Part shown: piece by piece, positions 33,701-38,614 of the stretch | Numbering within the stretch: position 1 is the stretch's first letter | Layout of the letters: every line of letters starts with the position of its first letter | NCBI RefSeq assembly: GCF_002082565.1 | Contig: NZ_CP020562.1 | Span: 1,426,001 to 1,490,000 of the forward strand | Length of the DNA: 64,000 nt | From: Halomonas sp. GT | GTDB lineage: Bacteria > Pseudomonadota > Gammaproteobacteria > Pseudomonadales > Halomonadaceae | Reading direction: 5' to 3' | The notes under the pieces: model-generated | Database searches by the model: none | What the model saw: the letters and a program-made list of their open reading frames with translations, nothing else | What the model was told of the DNA's origin: nothing | Made by a program: the position numbers and the translations under genes

Positions 33701-36700
33701 AATACGGAAACCCACGGAGCCGCTGGTACTTCGTTCAGTGCCAACAGCCCCGGTGATATAACCCACAGCGCTAATGCGGTGAATACGGATGCTCATGGGC
33801 AGACGAGAGCATCGTTTAGTGCCAATGGCTCAGGTGACGCAACTCGTCGCACCAATGCAGTGAACACGGAAACCCACGGAGCCGCTGGTACTTCGTTCAG
33901 TGCCAACAGCTCGGGCAACGTCACCAATAGCACTAATGCGGTGAATACGGATGTCCATGGAGCGACTGAAGCATCTTTTAGTACCAACACTAATAGTGCG
34001 ACCCATAGCACCAATAGCATCAATACAGATACCCACGAGACCAACAGCGCCTCGTTAACTGTCCCGTCTTCCAGTAGCACTACCCAAGGCAGCGCCGCGC
34101 TCCCCACCGGCAACGCCCCAGTCTATCACACCAGCGCAAGCGAAGGGGCGCAAGCGACAGCAGGCTTGGGAACGCCATCCGCGCCTGCTGTCTTGCTGCC
34201 GACCAGCAGCCTCTTCACCATAGATCCTGGTAGTAACGCGCGTTACCTGGTGGCGACGGACCCCAACTTTACTGATCACCGCCAGTGGCTTTCCAGTGAC
34301 TATCTACTTTCAGCGTTGGCCTACGATCCGGTTCATGCACAAAAACGCCTGGGTGACGGCTTTTACGAGCAAAAGCTCATTCGTGATCAAATCGCCGCGC
34401 TCACCGGCTACCGCTTCCTGGGCGATTACCGCAGCGATGATGCACAATACGCGGCGCTGATGAACGCGGGGGCGACCTTTGCGCATGAACACAAGCTGCG
34501 CCCCGGCATTGCGTTGTCAGCGTCGCAAACCGCCCAGCTCACCAACGATATCGTCTGGCTAGTCACACAAACCGTACAGCTACCCGATGGCTCTACCGCC
34601 ACCGCCCTGATGCCCAAGGTCTATCTGGCCCCGCGCCAGGGTGATCTAGCCGCCAATGGCGAGCTGTTGGGTGGCCATAATGGCACGCTGATCAGCGCCC
34701 GTGATATCGACCTGGCCCTGAGTGGCGACCTCAACAACAGCGGCACCATTGCCGGGCGCAACCTGGTGGATATCAGCGCCCAGAACCTCACCAACAGCGG
34801 CCGCATTCAAGGCGATATCGCGTTAATTGATGCCCGTCAGGACATCACTATCGACGGTGGCAGCATTGCCGCCAATACTGGCATGGCGTTGCAGGCGGGC
34901 GGGGATATCAACATCGCCAGTACGCTCCACAGCGCCACCAACGAGGTCGATGGTAATACCTTCAGCCTGCAAGGCATTGACCGGATGGCCGGGCTTTATG
35001 TCAACGGCGAGGCGGGCAACCTGCTGGCCAGCGCGGGCGGTGCGATTAACCTCACCGCTGCCGAACTACACAACATTGGCAGTGGCGTGACTCAGCTCAC
35101 TGCAGGTAGCGATATCAACCTGGACACATTGGAAGTTGGCCAACGCCACGCCCTTAACTGGGATGCCAACAACTACCATCACCAGAGCCACAGCGAAGAG
35201 ATTGGCAGCGTGATCACCGGCGGCGGGGCGGTGAGCCTCACCGCTGGGCAAGACATTAACCTGCGTGCCGCCACTATTGACGCCCAGGGTGCCCTGGCCC
35301 TGAACGCCATTGGCGGTGATATCACCCTGGAAGCGGGCCAGCGAACGGATAGCCTGGCTGAAGGCCGCCAAACCCGCAGTAGCGGCCTGTTCTCCAGCCG
35401 CACCCGCACCACCCGCACGAGCAGCATCAACACTCAGGCACTAGCCAGCGAGCTAGGCGGCCAGACGGTCACTATGACCAGCGGTCAAGATATCCACCTC
35501 AGCGGTGCCAACGTCCTGGCCGACCAGGATCTAGGGATTCATGCTGGGGGCAGCCTCACCCTGGATGCCGCCCAAAACACTCTGAGCGACAGCCACTTCA
35601 GCGATAGCCGCAAGAGTGGCCTGTTCAGCGGTGGGTTTGGCATTAACATCGGCAGCCAGCGGCAGATGACCGATGCCACCAATACTGCCACCTTCGTTGC
35701 CCCCACCACCGTGGGCAGCATTGGCGGCAACGTTACCCTCACCGCAGGCGACACCTACACCCAGATCGGTTCTGACGTGCTGGCCCCCAGCGGCGATATC
35801 CTGATTGGTGCCAACACGGTCAACATCCTCGAAGGCCGAGAGACCCGTAGCAGCCAGACCGAACAGCGCTTCAAACAAAGCGGGCTAAGTCTCTCCCTCA
35901 GCAGCCCCGTGATAGACACCGCCCAACGCCTCGAGGGCCAGTTCCAGGCCGCTGGCGACACCCAGAGCCCGCGGATGCAAGCCCTGGCGGCGGCCAATAG
36001 CGCCCTGGCGGTGAAGGATATTCAGCAACAGCTGCAAAACGGCAACACCACCGACCTCAGCCTCAACATCAGCCTGGGCTCCAGCCAAAGCCGCAGCAAC
36101 AGCGAAGCGAGCAGCAACACCGCCCTGAGCTCGACGATCACTGCCGGTGGCGACCTCGCCATTCACGCGCTCGGCCAAGGAGACGGCGAAGGCAACATCA
36201 CCGTACAAGGCAGCCAGCTGGACGCGGGCAACCAGCTTCAGCTCAACGCCGCCCAGGATATCCACCTGCTGGCCAGCGCCGATGCCGTCTCCCAGCGCGA
36301 CAGCCACAACAGCAGCAGTGGCAGCATTGGGCTGGGCATCGGCACGAATGGCATTGCCCTCAACCTGGACGCCAGCCGCGCCAAGGGCCACGGCAACGGT
36401 GACAGTACCTTCTTCAACAACACCCAGCTCAGCGCCGGTAATCAGGTCATCCTCACCAGCGGCGGCGACACCACCCTGCAAGGTGCCGTGGTCAGCGCCC
36501 CGCAAATCAGCACCCACATCGGCGGCGATCTGACCATTGAAAGCCTGCAAGACACCGCCACCCACAACGAACGCCACCAAAGCAGTGGCGGAAGTCTCAG
36601 CATACCGCTGATCGGCGTAGGGCAGGTCACCGCCAGCCTCAACGCCAGCCGCACTAAGCTCAACAGCGACTTCCAAAGCGTCAATGAGCAAAGCGGCCTG

Positions 36701-38212
36701 CGCGCTGGCGACGGCGGCTTCCAGGTCAACGTCGGCGGCACCACCAAACTCACCGGCGGTGCCATCACCAGCACACAAACCGCCATTGACAACGACCGCA
36801 ACCGCTTCACCACCGCCGGGCAAACCGCCAGCGAAGCAATAGAAAGTGGCGCACTCACGTTAACCGACCTTGCCAACAACGCCACCTATGAAGCGGAAAG
36901 CACCAGCGTTGGCCTCAGCAGTGGTGACAAGGGTACCGGTGAAAGCAGCACCGGCCTCTCCGGCATCGGCACCGGCCGCGACGACGGCGACGCCAGCAGC
37001 ACCACCGAATCCGCCATCAGCGGCCTGGCAGGCAACCAAGACGCCCGCACCGGCGACGCAGACACCGGCATTGCACCGATCTTCGATGCAGAAAGCGTCA
37101 GAAAAGACGTCCAGGCCCAGGCCGAGATTACGCAAGAGTTTGGGTCACGGGCGAGCAAGTTAGTGGGCGACACCGCCCAGGCCAAGCTCGAAGAAGCGCA
37201 GATCAAACGCCTGCAAGCCCAACAGGCTCAGGCCGCGGGTGACACAGAACGTGCCAACCAACTCAACGCCCAGGCTGATCAACTGCAAAGCGACTGGGGT
37301 GACAACGGCACCCAACGCCTCGCCGCCCACACCGCCATCGGCGCACTGACCGGCGGAACTCAAGGTGCCACGGGGGCCGCCGTGGGTACCCTCAGCGCCC
37401 CGGCCATCGCGAGTGCCCTGAAAAACGCCGGCCTCGACGACACCCTCACCGACGGCCTCACGGCACTGGCCAGCACCGCTGCCGGTGCAGCTACGGGCGG
37501 CACCCAAGGCGGCGCGGCGGCGTTTAATGAGGTGGTGAATAATTATCTGACCAACCGTGCCATTAACCAGGAGCTGGAGCGATTAACTTCGGAGGACTCG
37601 GCACTGGATCCAGAACTAAAACGCCAACTGGTTGAGCATCAGCTATTGAATGGCCTGCAGGAAAACGCGCCGTTGGATGACTGCCGCGTAGTTGGCAGTG
37701 ACTGCAGCCCACAACTGGATGAGATAACGGCAACGTTCGAGCTGTTGCAAGATCCCAATACACGGGAACAGCTTGGCGGTGATCTCACCGATGCCCTCAT
37801 CGAGCGTCAATTGAATGATCTAGTCGCCACCCTAGAAAGTGTTGACTGGTCACAAGACCCGGACACCATCGCCCGCGCTGAATGGATAGGCCAGCGTGTG
37901 CGCAACATTATTGATATATGTGCTGTGTTTCCAACAGGGGCAGCCTGCCGAGGGGTGTCTCTGGGAATGACTGGCTCGGATGTGACTGAGAAGGTATTAG
38001 ATGGAGATGGTAGTGGAGCGTTGATACAAGCTACAGCAGCAGCTGCTAACCCGGTTGTTGGAAAGGCAGTCTCAGGAAGTGCCGAAAAAACTGGCGTGTA
38101 CTCCGAGGAGTTCCTTGAATGGATGAGGAATATTTATGGAGCTGGCACCGAGAAAATCATTCAGTGGATATATGACGAAACGCAGTCCGCGCCTGATACA
38201 GACGACGAGTAA
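12737..38212 (+). CDS. Giant TpsA/CdiA-like filamentous exoprotein, 8,491 residues
   Basis: A single open frame of 25.5 kb, roughly 0.85 MDa. Domains in order: an extended signal peptide (ESPR) starting MNKKLYRLVFNASRGCLVAV with cleavage near residue 67 (LVQA); a TPS secretion domain (about 68-330) with NPAGIEVDGAGFIN near 178, a variant of the usual NPNGI; FHA-type beta-helix to about 620; 31 repeat units of about 175-196 residues (about 620-6055); further haemagglutinin-type repeats; a Tyr/Trp-rich segment (about 6485-6590); a 27-residue repeat tract (about 6743-7115); a conserved CdiA/FhaB block DPNFTDHRQWLSSDYLL with KRLGDGFYEQKL (about 7174-7220); FHA-2 repeats (about 7290-8050); and a pretoxin region with VVNNYL at 8266 in place of VENN. 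The last 222 residues are the variable C-terminal region, and no known toxin fold was recognised. The start lies 12 bp after the transporter gene. Whether it is a CDI toxin or only an adhesin is unproven. Confidence 0.9.
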   Translation: MNKKLYRLVFNASRGCLVAVSESALRKNKSSGRRQGAGMGSSAIVVLRLAATFALGLSTLSSALVQAQIMPDSAAPGNQRPTVLSTSNDVPLVNIQTPSAAGVSRNTYEQFDVGAPGAVLNNSRTDVQTQLGGWVQGNPWLAKGEAHIILNEVNSNNPSQLKGFIEIGGQRAEVIIANPAGIEVDGAGFINASRATLTTGTPSMNGGSLESYRVLRGTVRINGKGLDASLTDYTGILARAIEVNASIHAQELDLVTGENNIDASSPNNIQPSSGTGAAPAFALDVGELGGMYAGQIRLVGTEAGVGVRHHGTMAASAGNIQIDTNGQLSSTGTIQADQGDIAIRTAQDQSYSGSLLAGENLTLHSGGNHQNEYSDSKLGTIENSGVLRAGQEANLRAVDLNNSGRVDAQRLDIEVDNLSNSGDLWQSGAQSLSVQATSLVNEQDGFLGRVALPTPAPQAPESSVQVPSGDETNSSQVSDSLVISSQPNPDSKQASAPLALGTVKVGDRLENYADGTLAAKGDLYVSTGQTFSNAGHVRAQSVQASGDWFENSAGTLQVDHLSVGVDTVHLSGGAVSADTSTLRSKKHIQESEAQLYSHGELRLNSQRLSNAGEIQSDGTSHIAIANSLTNTGTIAASDDLIIDAVRIDSSGTLAAGLSSNGNLKPFDANGAALRVTTTNDLIATGTNLAAGTLTLNGDNVDLSESQTSAFDTHITARGDIDTWQASVVTQENLLLHTDGALDNTKGTLSSQQGDLSVQALSLSNEQGELLADKDLSIALRDTLSNTDGAIYAGKNATLDTTALTNTGTITAADDLTIDADSVDSSGTLAAGLNSDGSLKPFDANGAELRVTATGGLSTSGTNLAAGALTFNGDHVDLSDSQTSAYRADIAARGDLATWQANIVAQESLSLQSGGALDNTDGTLSSEQGDLSVQVLSLKNTDGTIYAGGNVTLDTGTLTNSGTIAAADDVTISAANVHSSGTLAAGLNQDGTLKAFAIGGRVLDVTTAGDLTATGTNLASGNLTLDGGNVDLSESQTSAFDTHITARGDIDTWQANVVTQENLTLQAEGAIDNTAGTLSSQQGDLSVQALSLNNEQGELLASDALEVALSESLSNTDGTVYAGGSASLDVSMLTNTGTVAAADDLAIDAASVTSSGTLAAGLNSDGSLNTFDANGAGLRVTTSGDLSATGTNLAAGTLTLDGEAVDLSESQTSAYRSGIVARGDLASGQANVVAQNDLSLQSGGTLDNTEGTLSSEDGDLRVQALSLNNDQGELLAGNSLEATLSDTLNNTDGTVYAGGNVTLDTGTLTNSGTIAAADDVTISAANVLSSGTLAAGLNQDGTLKAFANDGGVLDVTTAGDLTATGTNLASGNLTLNGETVDLSESQTSAFDTRITARGDIDTWQANVVTQENLTLQAEGAIDNTAGTLSSQQGDLSVQALSLNNEQGELLASDALEVALSESLSNTDGTVYAGGNASLDVGELTNTGTVAAADNVTINAASIDSTGTLAAGLNSEDGTLKAFAEDGSALSIITDGDLSATGTNIASGRLTLDGDYVDLSKSQTSAYRADITARGDLASGQANIVTQESLSLQSGGALDNTEGTLSSEHGDLSVQVLSLNNTDGTVYAGGNTTLEAAETIDNRRGTLYSEQGDLSLQAISLANTEGTVYAGGNAALDTDALTNTGTIAAADNLAIDAASVDSSGTLAAGLSSDGSLNTFDANGAALRVTTSGDLSATGTNLAAGTLTLDGETVDLSESQTSAFDTRITARGDIDTWQANVVTQENLTLQAEGAIDNTAGTLSSQQGDLSVQALSLNNEQGELLASDALEVALSESLSNTDGTVYAGGNASLDVSVLTNTGTVAAADDLTVDATSVTSSGTLAAGLSSDGSLGTFDADGAALRVTTSGDLSATGTNLAAGSLTLDGDHVDLSKSQTSAYRADITARGDLASGQANIVTQESLSLQSGGALDNTEGTLSSEHGDLSVQVLSLNNTDGTVYAGGNTTLEAAETIDNRRGTLYSEQGDLSLQAISLANTEGTVYAGGNAALDTDALTNTGTIAAADNLAIDAASVDSSGTLAAGLSSDGSLNTFDANGAALRVTTSGDLSATGTNLAAGTLTLDGETVDLSESQTSAFDTRITARGDIDTWQANVVTQENLTLQAEGAIDNTAGTLSSQQGDLSVQALSLNNEQGELLASDALEVALSESLSNTDGTVYAGGNASLDVSVLTNTGTVAAADDLTVDATSVTSSGTLAAGLSSDGSLGTFDADGAALRVTTSGDLSATGTNLAAGSLTLDGDHVDLSESQTSAFNAHIIARNALGTGSATVVTQENLSLHVAGVLNNAEGTLFSQQGDLSVQAFSLNNDQGELLAGNDLEAISKTLSNTDGTVYAGGNATLDTGALTNTGTIAAADNLTIDSASVTSSGTLAAGLNSDGSLNTFDANGAALRVTTSGDLSATGTNLAAGTLTLDGETVDLSESQTSAFDTRITARGDIDTWQANVVTQENLTLQAEGAIDNTAGTLSSQVGSLSVQALSLTNEQGTLLAGNDLSVALSESLSNTDGTVYAGGNASLDVGELTNTGTVAAADNVTINAASIDSTGTLAAGLNSEDGTLKAFAEDGSALSIITDGDLSATGTNIASGRLTLDGDYVDLSKSQTSAYRADITARGDLASGQANIVTQESLSLQSGGALDNTEGTLSSEHGDLSVQVLSLNNTDGTVYAGGNTTLEAAETIDNRRGTLYSEQGDLSLQAISLANTEGTVYAGGNAALDTDALTNTGTIAAADNLAIDAASVDSSGTLAAGLSSDGSLNTFDANGAALRVTTSGDLSATGTNLAAGTLTLDGETVDLSESQTSAFDTRITARGDIDTWQANVVTQENLTLQAEGAIDNTAGTLSSQQGDLSVQALSLNNEQGELLASDALEVALSESLSNTDGTVYAGGNASLDVSVLTNTGTVAAADDLTVDATSVTSSGTLAAGLSSDGSLGTFDADGAALRVTTSGDLSATGTNLAAGSLTLDGDHVDLSKSQTSAYRADITARGDLASGQANIVTQESLSLQSGGALDNTEGTLSSEHGDLSVQVLSLNNTDGTVYAGGNTTLEAAEAIDNRRGTLYSEQGDLSLQAISLANTEGTVYAGGNAALDTDALTNTGTIAAADNLAIDAASVDSSGTLAAGLSSDGSLNTFDANGAALRVTTSGDLSATGTNLAAGTLTLDGENVDLSESQTSAHSAEIAAQSKLDTWQANVVTQENLTLQAEGAIDNTEGTLSSQQGDLSVQALSLNNEQGELLASNALEVALSESLSNTDGTVYAGGNASLDVGELTNTGTVVAADNVTINATSVTSSGTLAAGLSSDGSLGTFDADGAALRVTTSGDLSATGTNLAAGSLTLDGDHVDLSKSQTSAYRADITARGDLASGQANIVTQESLSLQSGGALDNTEGTLSSEHGDLSVQVLSLNNTDGTVYAGGNTTLEVTEAIDNRRGTLYSEQGDLSLQAISLANTEGTVYAGGNAALDTEALTNTGTIAAADNLAIDAASVDSSGTLAAGLNSDGSLNTFDENGAELRVTTTGELTANGTNLASGNLTLDGDNVDLSESQTSAFDTRITARGDIDTWQANVVTQENLTLQAEGAIDNTEGTLSSQQGDLSVQALSLNNEQGELLASDALEVALSESLSNTDGTVYAGGNASLDVGELTNTGTVAAADNVTINAASVTSSGTLAAGLSSDGSLGTFDADGAALRVTTSGDLSATGTNLAAGSLTLDGDHVDLSKSQTSAYRADITARGDLASGQANIVTQESLSLQSGGALDNTEGTLSSEHGDLSVQVLSLNNTDGTVYAGGNTTLEVTEAIDNRRGTLYSEQGDLSLQAISLANTEGTVYAGGNAALDTEALTNTGTIAAADNLAIDATSVDSSGTLAAGLKSDGSLNTFDENGAELRVTTTGELTANGTNLASGNLTLDGDNVDLSESQTSAFDTRITARGDIDTWQANVVTQENLTLQAEGAIDNTEGTLSSQQGDLSVQALSLNNEQGELLASDALEVALSESLSNTDGTVYAGGNASLDVGELTNTGTVAAADNVTINAASVTSSGTLAAGLSSDGSLGTFDADGAALRVTTSGDLSATGTNLAAGSLTLDGDHVDLSKSQTSAYRADITARGDLASGQANIVTQESLSLQSGGALDNTEGTLSSEHGDLSVQVLSLNNTDGTVYAGGNTTLEVTEAIDNRRGTLYSEQGDLSLQAISLANTEGTVYAGGNAALDTEALTNTGTIAAADNLAIDATSVDSSGTLAAGLKSDGSLNTFDADGAALRVTTSGDLSATGTNLAAGTLTLDGENVDLSESQTSAFDTRITARGDIDTWQANVVAQENLTLQAEGAIDNTEGTLSSQQGDLSVQALSLNNEQGELLASDALEVALSESLSNTDGTVYAGGNASLDVGELTNTGTVAAADNVTINATSVTSSGTLAAGLSSDGSLGTFDADGAALRVTTSGDLSATGTNLAAGSLILTGGHVDLSESQTSAFDTRITARGDIDTGQANVVAQKNLTLQAEGAIDNTAGTLSSQVGDLSVQALSLSNEQGELLAGNDLEAISKTLSNTDGTVYANGNANLYADVLANTGTIAAADNLIIDAGSVTSSGTLAAGLNSDGSLNTFDENGAELRVTATGELTANGTNLASGSLTLDGENVDLSESQISAHSADIAAQGKLGTWQANIVTQEDLSLQANGALDNTAGTLSSQGGDLSIQALSLINEQGTLLAGNDVSVTLSEALSNTDGTVYAGGNAILDTGALTNTGTIAAADNLAIDAVSVASSGTLAAGLNSDGSLNTLDADGAALRVTTSGDLSANGNNLAAGSLTLGGDNVDLSESQTSAFNAHIIARNALGTGNATVVTQENLSLHVAGVLNNAEGTLSSQQGDLSVQAFSLNNDQGELLAGNDLEAISKTLSNTDGTVYAGGNATLDTGALTNTGTIAAADNLTIDSASVTSSGTLAAGLNSDGSLNTFDANGAVLRVTTSGDLSATGTNLAAGTLTLDGETVDLSESQTSAFDTRITARGDIDTWQANVVTQENLTLQAEGAIDNTAGTLSSQQGDLSVQALSLNNEQGELLASDALEVALSESLSNTGGTVYAGGNASLDVSVLTNTGTVAAADDLAIDAASITSSGTLAAGLNSDGSLDTFDANGAALRVTTSGDLSATGTNLAAGSLTLDGDHVDLSESQTSAFNAHIIARNALGTGNATVVTQENLSLHVAGVLNNAEGTLSSQQGDLSVQAFSLNNDQGELLAGNDLEAISKTLSNTDGTVYAGGNATLDTGALTNTGTIAAADNLTIDSASVTSSGTLAAGLNSDGSLNTFDANGAALRVTTSGDLSATGTNLASGTLILNGDNVDLSDSQTSAYRAIFAAQGDLDIRAAAIVTQDSLSLHTAGALDNTEGTLSSQAGDLSVKALSLNNEKGSLLAGNDLKVSLSEALINTNGSVYAGGNATLDTGALVNTGTIATVDDLTIDATSVDSSGSLAAGLNQDGTLKTFADGSGALNITTINDIAATGINLAAGNLTLKGDNVDLSESRTSAYSADIAARGDLDTWEANIVSQESLSLYADGALDNTKGTLFSHQGDLNAQARSLNNEQATLLAGNDVSLALSEALSNADGTVYAGGNATLDVNALTNTGTIAAADNLTIDAGSVASSGTLAAGLKSDGSLNTFDANGAELRVTTSGDLSATGTNLAAGSLILGGDHVDLSESQTSAYRTTVTARGDLTSGKANVVTQENLTLQAKGALDNTAGTLSSQAGDLSVKALSLNNEQGSLLADNNLVVLGEALNNTDGTIYAGGNASLDVDVLTNAGTVAAANDLTIDATSVDSTGTLAAGLNSDGNLAAFDTNGAELRITATDHFSATGNNLAAGHLTLESGNVNLSNSQTSANSAAIAARGELRTDNAALISHSDIDIDAQNLNNMGGTVYAGNNATLDAGVLTNTGTIAGADNLIIDANSIESSGTLAAGMNQDGTLKEPAQGSGVLSVIAIGDLSSSGTNLAAGRLTLDGNNIDLSGSQTSAYNADIVARGDLTTWQANVVTEEELSLRAAGAIDNKDGVLASKAGSLMINTHGVTNTGGLMVAATELGIEANSDNINNISGDILSQGDMSLSTHADILNTGGIVQSNAAISLSANTVNNRQTGEDTQGIVGDDVQITASFVDNTEGQVLAGRDLTITADRFINNTHGKINAQRHLNLQDGVPGSDTLPGERNLVISNAGGEIVANNDIAPAAASITITAKTLGLDGTMESGGDMSLDLVGDLNTAADQQVRTEGVLSLRLHGEPNGNTFNNAGKWEGGRGLAIHADEIRNQASGELRSRGVTALDAVQTTNRGLIDGADTRINSHKVDNVGTGRLYGDHIAIAANHLSNREETVGGQTKAATIAARERLDVGAQHITNREGALIFSGGDMAIGGSLFSNYQAVADGTGNAATLNNNSATIESLGDMVLAADTLRNTNEHFAITEEYLGETTLTLIQPEGWGTELIIAENEQVLRPLHGWRTQLDNGVTLVWHDGDKRPETLYSEYYQGKDFSGYYAYYDGSEPDIIRSWTQYWVDRKEYESKVVSSAPSQIMAGGNLGLRGQHILNDKSRIIVGRTLYGDTGNLENREALGERRVSNEGTARKTNPSGASFSGPDGSGGIHYTRRHWHAPTSYNPPDEVTTINLGVGEIRQNTAVSGTGVSIGGKADLGTASGVSTGSTDATGSALADQNASHDTQEVAKASNSTNAVNTETHGVSETTFSANRSGDATNSTSAVSTDAREVTDTSFKANHSGSVVNSADSVNTETHGTSETSFSANSPGSVHSANGVDTDAHGVTGASFSANNSGNVTNSANVVNTETHRVSEAAFSANEAGNAASSVNAVNTEAYGATGTSFSANDSGNAASSANAVNTETHGAAGTPFSANKPGNATNSANVVNTDAHGQTEALFSANRPSNVTNSANAVNTDAHGQTDTSFSANSSGDATRRANAVNTETHGAAGTSFSANSPGDITHSANAVNTDAHGQTRASFSANGSGDATRRTNAVNTETHGAAGTSFSANSSGNVTNSTNAVNTDVHGATEASFSTNTNSATHSTNSINTDTHETNSASLTVPSSSSTTQGSAALPTGNAPVYHTSASEGAQATAGLGTPSAPAVLLPTSSLFTIDPGSNARYLVATDPNFTDHRQWLSSDYLLSALAYDPVHAQKRLGDGFYEQKLIRDQIAALTGYRFLGDYRSDDAQYAALMNAGATFAHEHKLRPGIALSASQTAQLTNDIVWLVTQTVQLPDGSTATALMPKVYLAPRQGDLAANGELLGGHNGTLISARDIDLALSGDLNNSGTIAGRNLVDISAQNLTNSGRIQGDIALIDARQDITIDGGSIAANTGMALQAGGDINIASTLHSATNEVDGNTFSLQGIDRMAGLYVNGEAGNLLASAGGAINLTAAELHNIGSGVTQLTAGSDINLDTLEVGQRHALNWDANNYHHQSHSEEIGSVITGGGAVSLTAGQDINLRAATIDAQGALALNAIGGDITLEAGQRTDSLAEGRQTRSSGLFSSRTRTTRTSSINTQALASELGGQTVTMTSGQDIHLSGANVLADQDLGIHAGGSLTLDAAQNTLSDSHFSDSRKSGLFSGGFGINIGSQRQMTDATNTATFVAPTTVGSIGGNVTLTAGDTYTQIGSDVLAPSGDILIGANTVNILEGRETRSSQTEQRFKQSGLSLSLSSPVIDTAQRLEGQFQAAGDTQSPRMQALAAANSALAVKDIQQQLQNGNTTDLSLNISLGSSQSRSNSEASSNTALSSTITAGGDLAIHALGQGDGEGNITVQGSQLDAGNQLQLNAAQDIHLLASADAVSQRDSHNSSSGSIGLGIGTNGIALNLDASRAKGHGNGDSTFFNNTQLSAGNQVILTSGGDTTLQGAVVSAPQISTHIGGDLTIESLQDTATHNERHQSSGGSLSIPLIGVGQVTASLNASRTKLNSDFQSVNEQSGLRAGDGGFQVNVGGTTKLTGGAITSTQTAIDNDRNRFTTAGQTASEAIESGALTLTDLANNATYEAESTSVGLSSGDKGTGESSTGLSGIGTGRDDGDASSTTESAISGLAGNQDARTGDADTGIAPIFDAESVRKDVQAQAEITQEFGSRASKLVGDTAQAKLEEAQIKRLQAQQAQAAGDTERANQLNAQADQLQSDWGDNGTQRLAAHTAIGALTGGTQGATGAAVGTLSAPAIASALKNAGLDDTLTDGLTALASTAAGAATGGTQGGAAAFNEVVNNYLTNRAINQELERLTSEDSALDPELKRQLVEHQLLNGLQENAPLDDCRVVGSDCSPQLDEITATFELLQDPNTREQLGGDLTDALIERQLNDLVATLESVDWSQDPDTIARAEWIGQRVRNIIDICAVFPTGAACRGVSLGMTGSDVTEKVLDGDGSGALIQATAAAANPVVGKAVSGSAEKTGVYSEEFLEWMRNIYGAGTEKIIQWIYDETQSAPDTDDE
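14600..30900 (+). repeat. 31-unit long tandem repeat array inside the exoprotein gene
   Basis: Thirty-one occurrences of the block built around SSGTLAAGL.SDGSL, each preceded by TNTGTIAAADNL and followed by ATGTNLAAG, then VDLSESQTSA. Unit lengths cluster at 525 bp (175 codons) and 588 bp (196 codons). The longer form adds a second YAGGN..L segment with IDNRRGTLYSEQGDLSLQ. Outer units are more diverged and central units nearly identical, the pattern expected from unequal exchange and gene conversion. Confidence 0.93.
17401..26241 (+). repeat. 1,113-bp higher-order repeat, seven copies
   Basis: A short unit plus a long unit (525 + 588 bp) forms a 1,113-bp period. Copies begin with the same CGATCTGAGTAAGAGCCAGA at 17401, 18514, 20677, 21790, 22903, 24016 and 25129. 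All spacings are exactly 1,113 bp except one of 2,163, where two other units intervene. Stretches of the first two copies that I compared differ by single bases over long runs. A larger 3,276-bp offset also relates 17143 and following to 20419 and following. Confidence 0.9.
32965..34098 (+). repeat. 14-copy 81-bp tandem repeat inside the exoprotein gene
   Basis: A 27-residue unit of the type NAVNTETHGAAGTSFSAN plus about nine variable residues, repeated about 14 times. Copies alternate irregularly between a TETH and a TDAH form. The spacing of TACGGATGCTCATGG at 33541 and 33622 confirms the 81-bp period. It is rich in Asn, Ser, Thr and Ala and lacks the beta-helix pattern of the flanking regions. 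Confidence 0.9.
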
Positions 38213-38260
38213 TACCGCGATGGTAAAACGAGTTAGTCAACACCGGGGTGGGCACAAACA

Positions 38261-38614
38261 ATGACAGAAAAACAGTTTCAGATATTTTGCAAGGTGATTT
38301 ACCGGGTAACAGTGATGACGTTAATGCTGCAAATTGTGGCGTGTGGCATGATGTTCTGGATGTTTTGGCGGGGCATGCCGGAGTACCAAGATGTGTTGAT
38401 GGGGTTGGCAGGCTCCATAATTTGGTCATTAATGCTCTTGAGTTCAAAAAAAACGCTCTTTAAACGTAAAGAAGTTAAAATGGGCACTTTGGGCGATTCA
38501 GGCATTATGCACTCACTGGGTGCGAATATCTTTTGGTGGTGTGGCTACCACTTTTTTGAACTGTTTTTTGTGCTATATGCAATCTGGCTTTATATAAAGG
38601 TGGTGTGGCTTTGA
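38261..38614 (+). CDS. Small membrane protein, candidate immunity protein
   Basis: A 117-residue protein that I do not recognise. Three hydrophobic segments are evident: residues about 11-35 (VIYRVTVMTLMLQIVACGMM), about 46-62, and about 88-115 with many aromatic residues. A basic loop (SSKKTLFKRKEVK) separates the second and third. It starts 48 bp after the giant exoprotein gene on the same strand, the position held by cdiI in CDI loci, and base composition becomes AT-richer from the end of the exoprotein gene into this gene. An inner-membrane immunity protein would fit a toxin that acts on the membrane. That role is inferred from position and topology only. Confidence 0.6.
   Translation: MTEKQFQIFCKVIYRVTVMTLMLQIVACGMMFWMFWRGMPEYQDVLMGLAGSIIWSLMLLSSKKTLFKRKEVKMGTLGDSGIMHSLGANIFWWCGYHFFELFFVLYAIWLYIKVVWL

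Noticed and set aside
32965..34098. CRISPR-like or regulatory repeat cluster
   Set aside because: The 81-bp period keeps an open reading frame through all copies, so it is a protein-coding repeat.
35885..36823. A 312-codon minus-strand open frame opposite the FHA-2 region
   Set aside because: It is a shadow of the GC-rich coding strand; the translation is low-complexity Ala/Gly/Val/Glu without a family pattern.
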